Source of the DNA: Mycoemilia scoparia
Lineage: Eukaryota; Kickxellomycota; Kickxellomycetes; Kickxellales; Kickxellaceae
Direction: 5' to 3'
DNA length: 25,133 nucleotides
NCBI GenBank assembly: GCA_027575805.1
Contig: JANBPU010000233.1
Coordinates: 1-25,133, forward strand
This document shows, piece by piece, positions 11,666-21,530 of this stretch. The notes under the pieces were generated by a model. That model worked only from the letters and a program-made list of their open reading frames with translations. It did no database searches and was not told the origin of the DNA. How positions within the stretch are numbered: position 1 is the stretch's first letter; the number at the start of each line of letters is the position of its first letter. The position numbers and the translations under genes were made by a program.

Positions 11666-14438
11666 TCATGATGATTTCGTCGCAGTGGTGGCCGCCGCAC
11701 CAGAGTTTTGAAATATCTTGCCTTGTTTCCATTTTACTCCACATGCATTACATAACGTACCTGCCCCTCCAGGTCCACGTCTCCACATCGGGGTAGTTCG
11801 ACACCCACAGTAGGCACACTGCCGCCCTCCCCCACCACCACCACTGCTATTATTGTTATTATTTGCTACTGCATTTGCTGCTGCTGCTGCTGTTGTTGTC
11901 GTTGCTATTGTTTTTTGGCCTGGTGTTGTATTTTCTCTTGCAGTTATCGTTGAGGAGGAGGAGGTTGTGGTGGCAGTGGATGGGTGGTTAGCACCGCCGC
12001 CATGTGGACCACCCGAAGATGTGTTTGATTTCCTGCCGCCACGTGGTCGACCTCTTTTTCTGGGACCATGCGTAGAAGAAGACGTGTTTGAGGAAACTCC
12101 AGTATTACTATTATTAGAGCTAGTGGCTCCGCCAGCGGTCTGGTGGGTATCTGAAGGTTTATTAATATTGTTAATACTATGATGGTGATGGTGGAGGTTA
12201 TTTCCAGATGCACTATTGTGAGAATGTGTTACTGGCCCTACAACAAAAACAATTATTATTATTAATAATATTATTATATCAATATTTCACTTGGAATCGA
12301 ATCTGTGGTAGGCAGAGATGGGCCCACATCAGCTGCTTTGTATGCCACTACTAGTGAAGAAGACCCATCTTGCTTAAAGCATTGTGAACTTCGACCACAC
12401 ATAGAAAAAACGGATTCATGATGATATGGTGGAGACTTACCAGACTCAGAACCATTGAATGCAGCAGTACCTGATGCGTTGCTGACACTTGAATCCGCCC
12501 GCTTCCGTCTATTCTTGCGGCTGGTTGTTGTTGTTGCTGCTGCTGTGGCTATTGATGGAGATAACGATGACAGTTGCTGTTGAACCCCCTGCATCTATTA
12601 ATCAGGAAACATACAATGCACATTTAGATAGAGTTTTGCCGGAAAATATTTCAGGAAAATTAATGTTCTCAGGATCGATCAGATATGTGATTGTGGCTTG
12701 ATGACTCACTTGTTGCTGTGATGATAACGATAATGATGCATCGTGTTGCCCATTAGGATACCTCATATTTGTATCTGCACTATTGCTATGATGCCCGCCG
12801 TTATCAACACGACTACCAACACTTGCGCTCTTTGCTCTACCATTCGACCGTCCTCCTCCTCCTCCTCCCTGGCGATGGTTGTTTGTTTTCTCAGAAACCA
12901 TGGATCTTAGAAGCTAATTCATTGCAATACAAACGTTTGTTTGTTTAGCTAAAAGAAACATAACACAGTATCACAGCAGCCACCAACAAATAATAAGAAT
13001 ATATTTTATGGACTTACTTGTTGTGTAGCCAAGTTTGTAATTTTACCATCTGGATCGTCTTTTTGTGAAAATCCTTTCCACAAATGACTAGAGCATTCAG
13101 CCGTGACCTATTGTTTTGTAGCCAGTTTCCATTAGTATTATTGTAGTTGTGTGGCTAGAGTGTTTTCTAGTAACATTTGGGAAGATTTGGCTAGAGGTAG
13201 AATCTATGGTAGGCAGAACTAGGCTCTCACATTTTGGCCCAGTCATCGGCCACCCCCATATGCAAATACTCCTGGGAACCCCCCCCCCCCATTTTGTCCA
13301 AAGCTCTGCAAACTTTGGCCAGTTAAGAGTAAATAATGGATAGAAAAGCTTACCAGTCGGGATTGTCGCTTGTTGCGCAAAGCCGTTGTAGACTCAAGTG
13401 CCGAATGGGCATTCAGACATCTAACAAGTTCGTCTGAAGCCTTTTGAATTCGCATGGTCATGGGGATATATTTTGTTCGCCGACTCGTGGTAGTAGCAGG
13501 CCTGACCTTTTGCTTCTTTATTTCTTGGTCTTGGTCTTGATAGCGTTTGTATGGGATCGAAAATGATGATAGCATCTAAACCACACAAATACACATACGC
13601 AGGTCCAAATTGAGTTATACTACTAATGCCAGGGATTCAAAATGCCTTGGCATGCAGGGAGACTTACTTCAGGGCCTGGGCTACTGGATTGGACAGTTTC
13701 TGACGCACAATCTTCGGGTAAATAATAAAATTGGTCAGGATAGTCGAGGAATTCAAAGGCTATTTTTGATGGCATCAATGTTTCTAGGCTTTGTTGTTGT
13801 AGTTGTGAATCACGATCATGGCAGGAGCTGGTGTTGTTGGTAGCAGCAGCAGCAGCAAAATCATTATTACCGTTAGCATTGTTGCCAGTCGCTGGTGCTG
13901 GAGGAGTCGAGGACCTGGGGATTGGATTCTTATCGGAATTGGTAGATATCGTTTCAATATCCACGTTAATAGATTCACCATCAGCCATGGCCACCGCCGA
14001 GCCACCACCCGCCGCTGGTGTCCCCACTGTTAATGGTGGTCGTGCCTGTTGTTCTACAAGGGCTTTCCCTGACGATAGTGGCTGTGATGTGCTACTAGTA
14101 AAAAGACCACCACCATCCTTTGATACACCAGAGTCCCCCTGCTGTCCTTGTTGCTGAGCTTGTTTGGGGTCTGTTTCTAATGACAAAGTGGGCAAAATGC
14201 AAATACTAAAGAATCGGGTTTCAAACAAATGCGGCCCCAGTTGTGTTGTAAATGTCCCCAGCAATTGCCAGGACGGCACGGTCGATAACACACGCTGGTC
14301 TTCGACTGGCTGGAATATACTCGTCAGCCAGGTCAGCCGAGATCGCATTAGCGACAATGTAAGGCCAATCGTCGTTCGGTCGTCGTCATTAATATTAATA
14401 AGCTCATCGCCACCGCCCTTAAATCTCGAATTGCTCAT
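11666..14438 (-). CDS. GATA-type zinc-finger transcription factor with AT-hook (six exons)
   Basis: Reconstructed exons are 14438-13668, 13575-13354, 13107-13018, 12913-12710, 12594-12441 and 12237-11666, giving 670 residues. Introns are 92, 246, 104, 115 and 203 nt; donors are GTAAGT, GTAAGC, GTAAGT, GTGAGT and GTAAGT, and all acceptors end TAG. Four introns are phase 0 and the last is phase 1. The C-terminal finger (about 621-645) is C-X2-C-X18-C-X2-C with [20 protein letters not shown] followed by KWKQGKI, the GATA DNA-binding signature. An AT-hook KRGRPRGG lies near 541-548 and a basic patch RKNRRKR in exon 5. The rest is rich in Ser, Asn, Gln and Gly, with no PAS domain recognised. GATA factors bind (A/T)GATA(A/G) sites in the nucleus; the regulated pathway is unknown. 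The start is the first ATG of exon 1; upstream the frame only has GTG. Confidence 0.85.
12283..12402 (+). repeat. Second repeat family, copy inside GATA intron 5
   Basis: This segment aligns with 13178-13321, 23787-23931 and the complement of 23947-24090. Shared landmarks in order are an ATTTCRCTTGG-like start, GGTAGGCAGA (12307 onward), GTATGCCACTACT, and CATTGTGAACTTCGACCA at the end. It lies antisense to the GATA gene. Removing its 120 nt would leave an intron of about 83 nt, the normal size here. Its nature is unknown: it could be a MITE, a SINE-like unit or another small element. Confidence 0.6.
13178..13321 (+). repeat. Second repeat family, copy inside GATA intron 2
   Basis: It aligns with the copy at 12283 and with both arms of the fold-back at 23787-24090. 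Landmarks are GAAGATTTGGCTAGAGG, ATGGTAGGCAGA, CAGTCATCGGCCA, GCAAATACTCCTGGG and GCAAACTTTGGCCAG. A run of 12 C (13279-13290) sits just after CTCCTGGGAA. Removing about 144 nt from the 246-nt intron would leave about 102 nt, like its neighbours. Confidence 0.6.
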
Positions 14439-15012
14439 TCTACAGTTGGTTCTTCTTCTTCTTGAGCTGCTATTCTTGGGAGAGAAGAGCACACAGAGAG
14501 TACAGCGCTAAGAGTAAGCGTTGGGGACTGTTATCAAAATGCTCTTTTGAATTTAAGTACGTCTATTTCGATAATATGTATGCAATAATAGTTAATGTAT
14601 GTGTGTAGGCGATGTTTGGGCTTTGTAAACAAGAAGAATAGTGGAAAGAACAGGAACACTGCCCAAATTAAGTATTCTGATATTGGCTCGTGACCTCATC
14701 ATCATCCCACTTGTTATGGGCCCTCCTCTCCTCTCGAGCACTTTTGGCTCTGCGCTGCTTATGGGTTGCACCCAAAACTGCTGTTCAGTTGGTACTGTCT
14801 GCCAAGTATTTCTACCCCGCCCCTTTAGCTCCTACTTTATATAGAAGGAATATTAGGAGTTACAGCTGCCAGGCTGACATTTAACAATCCTGAGAACCAT
14901 TCTGGATGGCTTAGGACAAGCTACTCTGAGAGCAACTATTTTGGCAATGGCCAAACACAGTTAATCATGATATGATCAGAATAGTTTTGAATTAACCAGA
15001 ATCATTCTGATA
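14439..15012. other. Upstream region of the GATA gene
   Basis: No supported gene is seen. The open frames at 14641-14884 are short and resemble nothing known. The stretch should hold the GATA-gene promoter and 5' UTR (reading leftward). Just left of the element pair, around 14965-15012, a loose inverted repeat of ATCAGAAT/ATTCTGAT strings is visible. Confidence 0.45.
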
Positions 15013-15014
15013 TA

Positions 15015-15130
15015 TGAGTTATTATTTTTGAAGGGTGACCATTTGCGAATAGACTGTGATCACTCATTTGGCTGGGATTGCCCCTTTAATCGGTGGCCAC
15101 CAAAAGTCACCCTTCAAAAATTATGATCCA
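15015..15130 (+). mobile_element. TA-flanked MITE-like element, copy 3 (116 bp)
   Basis: It starts TGAGTTATTATTTTTGAAGG and ends CCTTCAAAAATTATGATCCA, with TA at 15013-15014 and 15131-15132. The interior closely matches, in the opposite orientation, the copy at 19854-19969, for example CATTTGGCTGGGATTGCCCC and GGCCACCAAAAGTCACCC. This gives a full-length 116-bp reference for the family. It shares its right TA with copy 4. Confidence 0.85.
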
Positions 15131-15132
15131 TA

Positions 15133-15234
15133 TGAGTTATTATTTTTGAAGGGTAAAAGTTTACTAGTAAAACTGGACATCCACTTGACTGTGATTACGC
15201 CTATAAATATTCACCCTTCAAAAATTATGATCCA
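15133..15234 (+). mobile_element. TA-flanked MITE-like element, copy 4 (102 bp), abutting copy 3
   Basis: The terminal ~20 bp at both ends are identical to those of copy 3, but the interior differs. TA lies at 15131-15132 (shared with copy 3) and 15235-15236. The arrangement TA-element-TA-element-TA suggests insertion of one copy at the target TA of the other, or a local duplication. Its right end runs straight into the decayed reading frame that begins ATGGTAGAGCAAGG at 15236. Confidence 0.85.
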
Positions 15235-15235
15235 T

Positions 15236-16398
15236 ATGGTAGAGCAAGGTATCCAGCCTATTTCTGCAGCATTCGTTACACCCATTCCTCCAGATGCTCC
15301 ATTTGCACTTGAAAAGGAAGTGGCGGCATTGAGTGCTGAGGTATCTGTATTAAGAGACAACACTGGTGAGAATATCCAGCATTATACTCGTGGCAATTTG
15401 AGAGTAGCAGCGGCATCTTCTTCGGGTTTCCAGAGCAGCAGTGGTCATGAAGAAAAAGAAGACGAAGGTAATGAGCACAACAACCACCAACATAGTCCAG
15501 CTACTAATTCAAGCAACAATGATGGGAGTGGAGAAGCAGATATCCATCAAGGTCAGAGAGGAGATGCACAGGCAGAGAGCCATAGGGGAGGATACGAAAC
15601 CGAGTCCTCAACAGTATCGTCACCTTCAGCCCAAAACTCTGTAATATTGGACCAGCTTTCTCTTAACACTCCAGGAATGAACAGTTGTTGTCAGCAGCCA
15701 ACAAGATCATAGCCAAAGTCCCCAAATCAATGGCCAGCAATCTCACCAGTCCCAGCAACAGCAGCAAAGTAGTAGGAATTCCAATCCCCAGTTTTCATAC
15801 TACAATACCACTATTGGAGGAGGAGGTCTAAATTCAAGCCACAGAGGAAACTCCAACCATCGTCTCAACCATCCTACCAGCCTGGTGGCAATAGCAGACC
15901 ACCACCACCACCACCATTAAGACTATATCCCAACCTCCCACAACAGCAGGCTACAAGGTGGCCCCAGCCCAATAAACAGCACAGCGCCAACCGAACTAAG
16001 CCATCCCACCCCACTCCCAACCACATTTTCAAAAACATCCCGGCTGTGGAACGATCCAGCCAAAGATGAAGACTGGCCAGTCATGCAGTCATTAAGCCAA
16101 GATGCAATTTCAAATATTGTAGGAGAAGTGTTTGAAGAAGTTCACCTTGAAAACCCCAACCATCTTGCCTACAAGGTGTTTTTCGAGTATCTTTGTCCCA
16201 ATATTAACCTTATATCGTGGTTTGAAGTATCAGGGTCTGTCTTTTAAAGTAATCCGTAACTTGTTTTTTCTCATCGTTTGTAATAAAATATATGCCACCA
16301 CCAACAAATAAAATATATATTTGGCGGTATCTTTTTAGGTTGTTATTCGAAAATATCACCAAACAAGCAAACACAAAAGGAGTATTATGCGGCAATGA
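15236..16398 (+). pseudogene. Decayed gene of unknown family, 5' end abutting MITE copies
   Basis: Protein-like sequence runs along the plus strand but alternates between two frames. Frame 2 runs 15236 to about 15700 (coiled-coil-like EKEVAALSAEVSVLRDN, then Ser/Gly/Gln-rich), frame 3 to about 15850 (Gln/Ser-rich), frame 2 to about 16025 (Pro/Gln-rich, [17 protein letters not shown]), and frame 3 again, with a folded-looking segment LWNDPAKDEDWPVMQSLSQD and EYLCPNINLISWFE. Three single-base shifts are implied. No introns of normal size explain them. A plausible last intron (16227-16338, GTATCA to TTTTTAG, 112 nt, phase 0) would join WFE to a short basic tail ending at 16398. The 5' part is missing or displaced by the elements, whose end supplies the ATG. 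No family is recognised. Sequencing or assembly errors are the main alternative. Confidence 0.55.
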
Positions 16399-16478
16399 GA
16401 TTGTGTATTGTAGCAAAACAAACGGTAGTGGTGGGAATTGTCAGCAGAGCTACAATTTTTTTTATAAAAAAAGAAGTT

Positions 16479-16505
16479 ATAATAATAATAATAATAATAA
16501 TAATA
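16479..16505 (+). repeat. AAT trinucleotide tract
   Basis: About nine AAT units lie in the short spacer between the decayed gene and the SPT5 stop codon. It is likely within the SPT5 3' UTR or flank. A similar AAT tract lies at about 20281-20299, inside an NDUFB8 intron. Confidence 0.8.
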
Positions 16506-16583
16506 GCGATAATTTTAAAGACTATATGTGGAAGAAGAAGAGAAGAGAGGAGAGTATATAAATAGGCATCGATTTGTTATTAG

Positions 16584-19519
16584 CTACCAACCACCTGGAG
16601 TCTCAGGAGGTGCGTTATGTGAGCTGGCTCCAGGAGTTGGCATTCCTGGAGTTTCGGGAACATTCCCACCCCATGCTGGTGTCTTTGCGCCCGAGGCCCA
16701 GGCACCACCGCCATCGTCCCATGCTCCGCCGGGCGTCTCTGGACCTTCGCTGGGTGTGCTAGCCTGCCATCTTGGCGTCCTTGCTCCAGACATGACTGAT
16801 GAGTAGCTGCCTCTACTATTGTTCCCGCCAGACCATGCGGGGGTACGTCCACCGTCGTTGTCATAACCACCGCCTCCCCATCTTGGAGTCTCGCTTCCAC
16901 TGCCATAGCTGCTACCACCACGACCACCTGAAGATGAATTCCGCGATCCCCAGCCGTCACTGCTCCCAGCACCAGGCCGGCCACCACCCGCTGCTGCCGA
17001 TGATGCTGTTGGCGCCTGCATGTCAGTAACTGGAATCCTCTCACCATTGGGTCCCTTGATACACAGCTTATCCTTCTCAATGTTAACAATACGTGCGTTT
17101 GTATGAAGTTCGACTCTAGCCATCATATCCGTACTATCCTTTACAATACCAAGATACCCCTTATATGGTCCTCGAACGATATGAACGCTCTTGCCAATAA
17201 GCCGATCACGACCACCTCTGAAACTTCCACGTCCACCACGACCCCGACCACGGCCTCTTCCTCTTTGTTGTTGCTGCTGTCCCATACTGCCCCCATTGGA
17301 TCCATAACCCTGCTGCTGCTGCTGGCCGAGTACTCCAACACCAGGCTTGACAGCGACATTAACAACATTGCGAGTACGAACAGCAAAAATACCATTATTC
17401 TCCACAATCTCACGGGATTGGGCAAATGTCACAAACCTATTAAGCTGGATAACAGTGCCTTGTCTCTGGGCACCACCAACTTCTCTGATTTTATCGCCAG
17501 TTGTGACGGTATTGCCCTGGCTGTCAATAGCCACATTCCTTCGTGAGTTATTTCGCATTGGTGTGATTTGGTCTGGCTTCATCCTTCTTACATCCCCATT
17601 CTGGTCAAGGATCTTGAGGCTGTCATTTTCAATCTTGATAACTACTCCCACAACCTGGCCTTCAAGGCTAACCATGTCTTGTAGTTCAACTTGGCCAGCC
17701 ACTGCTGTTGGTTTAGTCGCCGAGTCAGTAGACTCGCACAAGTCTTTTGCAAATACCTTGATTTCATTGAGGTTAAGGTCCGACAGAATCGTGACGATCG
17801 ATTCTTCAATGCTGATAACCATGCCCTTTTCGTCCTTGAAGCGTCCGTTAAGGACCTGGACATGGTCACCCTCGCGGAATCGTTTGCGGAGATGGTGGGC
17901 TGGGAAACTCATTGAAGTCTGCTTGTCTTTGAGCAACCCGCCAAGATCCAAAGACACGCGGACAACGCCGTCTCCTTCAATGCTGCGGACAGTACCAGTG
18001 ACACCAGCCATATCACCTTCAATGATTTCGACGTGGTCATTGGTGCGCAAGTCGGTTGCCTTGGGTTTGCCGTCGGCCGATATCGAAGCAGCCGTAGCAG
18101 CAGCAGCAGCACTGGCCAAGTTGGATAAAGTTGCTGCCGGGTCAGCATCATCGGCCTCAAGGTTGCCTTGGGCAAACTGAGTAATTTCTTCAAGGGAGGG
18201 ATTAATATCTGCGGTTATAAGACTGGTGATCTTCATTTCCTTTTCCAAATACCCATCACGGAACGAATCGGCACCCCACACAAAATAATGGCCACGGATG
18301 ATAACAGGCTTAGACCGATCAACCTTCTCAGCCTCACAAGGATTGAACAGTTTCTGGGGCGGTCTGTTGGCCGGATTGCTACTGGCAAACGGCTTCTTTG
18401 GTTTTTTATTTGGGTCATTACTCGACTTTTCATAGTCAAGACGGGGCACAAGCTTAACCTCGACCATATCCAGACTATCAGATATCGAAATGACCTGAGC
18501 CAAATCACCCACATATTTACCACGGCGAACACGTACCCACGCGCCTTCCTTGAGCGTTGTGGCCTGCTTTTTGACAGTAACAACATCCTGCATCTGATCG
18601 ATGGGAATCAGAGTAAGCTTAGACCCAATAATGCCACTAATCTTATCCAGCGAAGACTGGGCAGCCGCATGGTTTTTGGCTTCAAGATAAACATAGCCCG
18701 AAAGCCCATCACGACAATATGCAGAGAATATTCCCATCGGATTGACCCCATTCTTTCTTTCAAAATATCTCTTCATTATCATGAATACAACGTCTCTTTC
18801 TTTTCCAGGCCGGCATTTGACCATCCATAGATGAGGATCATTAACACTTGGCACCATCAACACGCGAGGAGTCCATCCCGACTCGGCACCGCCAGCTGCT
18901 GCCATTGCGTGGTGGCCGGTATCACGCCGCATTCCATAGTCACTGTACCTATCCTTGATTTTTTGGGCCAGCTCTTCGGCCGACATTTCGTCAGTGGCTG
19001 CCTCACGGCGCTGAGCAAAGGCACGGTGCCGGTCAGCTTCCTTGGCAGCAGCGGCCACTTCCGCAGCATCATCATCTTGGATAAAATCCAATCCTTCTTC
19101 ATCATCCTCTTCTTCTTCGTCTTCTTCGCTGTCAACTGTGGCTTCGACATCAAGGAAACTGTTGGCCTGGACACGTCTCCTCTTGCGTTGCTAAATACAG
19201 ATATAATTTCCAGAAATGTATCAGTATTGGTTTTGTTAATGCACCAAATCTTTGGGATGAGAAAATAAATCCCTACCTTTCCACTTTTACTACTTTTGTA
19301 ATCTTCCTCCTCGTCGTCTTCATCATCATCGTCATCGTCGTCTTCTTCTTCGTCCAAATCATCATCGTCATCTAATTCACCTCTTTGTCTATGATGGGCT
19401 CCTTCAGATCCCAAAGTTCCCAATTCATCATAGTCCTCTTCCTCATCATCATCACCACTCATATTAGCCGATACTCTTTTTCTACGCCTTCCTTCCTCAT
19501 GTAAATCGTAATCAGACAT
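16584..19519 (-). CDS. SPT5: Transcription elongation factor Spt5 (two exons)
   Basis: Exon 1 is 19519-19277 (81 codons) and exon 2 is 19190-16584; the 86-nt intron (19276-19191) runs GTAGGG to TTTAG, phase 0. The product is 949 residues, close to the usual 1000 or so. In order: an acidic N-terminus with long Asp/Glu runs; RKRRRVQANSFLDVEATVD after the junction; an NGN domain at about 188-280 (TPRVLMVPSVNDPHLWMVK), which in the family pairs with Spt4; and KOW domains starting near 295 (KEGAWVRVRRGKYVGDLAQV) and recurring, five in all as read. An RG-rich linker sits at about 723-744 before the last KOW. A C-terminal repeat region rich in TPxW/GG motifs (about 815-949) ends ETPGGW. Spt4-Spt5 clamps RNA polymerase II and recruits capping and elongation factors, the C-terminal repeats being kinase targets. 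The ATG at 19519 is the first; only GTG lies upstream. Confidence 0.95.
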
Positions 19520-20174
19520 CGTTGCTATTGACTTTATATAAGTATATATGTATATATATATATCCACGTACGCGCAGAAAGGTGTTTGTGTTTGTGTGTG
19601 TGTGTGTGTTTATCTGAAAGACTAAAGAAAAAGAAATAGTACTACTAATAGTAGTTTTTGAATAAAAAAGAACTTGGCTGTAGTAAACAAAACACAAAAA
19701 AAAAATTATAGATGCATAGGCTTGTTCAATAGAATAGTATGTGATTGCATAATCATGAAAATTATGGGTTACCAATATTTTTTCTTTGCTTCCCGCCATA
19801 CACACATATCAAGATTCCTTATAGAGGTGCGGGTTTATGCACTATTTGAAATATGGATCATAATTTTCGAAGGGTGACTTTTGGTGGCCTGCGATTATAG
19901 GGGCAATCCCAGCCAAATGAATGATCAGAGTCTATTATCAAATGGACACCCTTCAAAAATAGTCACCCATATACTTTGATTGATTTTTTATGTATGTATT
20001 TTTGATCTTGAGGGTTTATTTTAAGCTAAAAAGTAAAGAGGTGGTGTCTAAAAACATTGCGCAATCGAATTTGCTAGCTGATATAATACTTTATACTATT
20101 GTTATTACTGCAAATTTGCTTCTACAGAAATACATCTATCTTTAATAACCATAGAGGATTTAATTGCTGCATGT
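19520..20174. other. Spacer between SPT5 and NDUFB8
   Basis: It serves as the upstream region of SPT5 and the 3' flank of NDUFB8, both reading leftward. It contains TA and TG microsatellites near 19545-19610 and MITE copy 5 at 19854-19969. No supported gene is seen. Confidence 0.55.
19854..19969 (-). mobile_element. TA-flanked MITE-like element, copy 5 (116 bp)
   Basis: It has the same 116-bp length as copy 3, inverted. It begins TGGATCATAATTTTCGAAGG and ends CCTTCAAAAATAGTCACCCA, with TA at 19852-19853 and 19970-19971. Across the interior it agrees with copy 3 at most positions, including GGGGCAATCCCAGCCAAATG. It lies about 335 bp upstream of the SPT5 start codon. Confidence 0.85.
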
Positions 20175-21130
20175 TTATTCGGAGTTTTTGGTCAATTCTT
20201 CATATGTAATTTGCTAATAATTCAAGAAATAAATATATATATCAGTATTAATCAAGACAGCACTTTTAAATTTATAACACAATAATAATAATAATAATAA
20301 GTTTCTATGTACCTTATGTCCACCAAGTTCATCCGCAAGTCCGTTGTAAGGGAAATGACGAGGAACCTATTTAACAGTTATAGATTTTTTTGTAAACAAC
20401 TTTGATTCTCTCTCTCTTTGTATAATACTTGGCTATTAAACGTGGAGCAACAATAATGATAAAAGTAGGTGAAGTACTTACGAAAGGAGCTTCAGGGCGA
20501 GTAAAAGAAATCAATGTGAAAGCTGAAGCGGCAACAGCAATAGCAACGGCCCATTGCTTAAAGGAATTAGCTAGACCAGGAGATGGATAATTTGTGGGAC
20601 TCCACATATTGAATCTTTCGTCGTGTTCATGAAGCTATAATTGACCAAAAATATAATAAACCATTATTATTAACAGGTTGTAATAACCAGTGAATGAACG
20701 TGCGCGTGTTTTTTGACCCAAAACTATATAACCAGCTGAAGAACCAAGTATATCACCAAGCACCAGCTCATGACTACTACTAAAATTTGTCAAAAAGTAG
20801 CTAGCGCATATATTCTCCCCCAATAGCAACTATGCTATCATTTTTCATTTTTTTACTTACAGGCTCACCAAAATTACGACGCATTTGGCGATCCCACCAT
20901 CCAAGTTGTGGCCGAGTCTGTGCATTAACATGTGGGAGATTTGGATATTTGCCAATTTGTGGATCAGGGTCAACATATGGTTCTTCCTTGAACTTTGATG
21001 AAAACTGTCTAACAGCAACTACTTTGCCAATGCTGCTGCTGCTGTTTGGGTTCCAAATCAAGCCTTGAGAAAATTTGTAGCAGCGAACTGCTCTTGTAGC
21101 AGTAACTGGGTTACGCAAATTACGAAACAT
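20175..21130 (-). CDS. NDUFB8: NADH dehydrogenase (complex I) beta subcomplex subunit 8 (four exons)
   Basis: This is an accessory subunit of mitochondrial complex I. Exons are 21130-20861, 20634-20482, 20366-20313 and 20213-20175, all joined in phase 0, giving 171 residues, the usual size. Introns are 226, 115 and 99 nt with GTAAGT, GTAAGT and GTACAT donors. The N-terminus is basic and Ser-rich, like a mitochondrial presequence. Family landmarks are NAQTRPQLGWWDRQMRRNFG with EP, then LHEHDERFNMWSP at the exon 1-2 junction, a membrane segment around WAVAIAVAASAFTLISF, and RHFPYNGLADELGG in exon 3. Exon 4 (QITYEELTKNSE) is the least certain: without that splice the frame reads into a microsatellite-encoded leucine run. 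It is divergent from SNF8. Its presence shows that this fungus keeps complex I. Confidence 0.92.
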
Positions 21131-21530
21131 TAGGAGATTGTAATTACAAGTCTATATTATATAAAACAATAATAATGACGGAGGTTTTATAGAAAGACAA
21201 GTCAAAATGTATCAACGCTTCCCATGTAATCAATCAAAGTATGAAGAAGACTGTAGCGTGAATGAACCCCTCTCAAACGCTGTTGTGCCTCCTGTAATCA
21301 GCAGTAGTGCTGATAATAGATAGAAATCAAATACAGTTAAGCAATCAAATCAAGCAAACCCATACTAGGTTCAAACAATTCCAATTATTAGAAATTTACT
21401 AATACATATTCAAAATCTATGAGATGGGAAAATAATCAGAAAAGCCAAGACCAAGACCGCACACACACAAACAAATAAGCAAGCCTATACTGCCACTAAT
21501 AATAAAACAGTAATAATACAACTAATAATA
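21131..21530. promoter_or_regulatory. Shared upstream region of NDUFB8 and SNF8
   Basis: This 400-bp spacer lies between divergent start codons, so both promoters should lie here. It is AT-rich with ATAAT runs near 21500-21530 directly ahead of the SNF8 start. No specific factor site was assigned. Confidence 0.45.

Noticed and set aside
14641..14884. Plus-strand frames with hydrophobic residues upstream of the element pair
   Set aside because: Short and overlapping in two frames, with no homology recognised and no splice link to the decayed gene.
17347..18180. Long plus-strand frame of 277 codons antisense to SPT5
   Set aside because: SPT5 on the other strand has clear NGN and KOW domains; the antisense frame has no domain and is a shadow.
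20635..20860. Possible further copy of the second repeat family in the 226-nt NDUFB8 intron 1
   Set aside because: Only a ~10-bp TTGGTGATAT match plus scattered similarity is visible; not enough to claim homology without an alignment.
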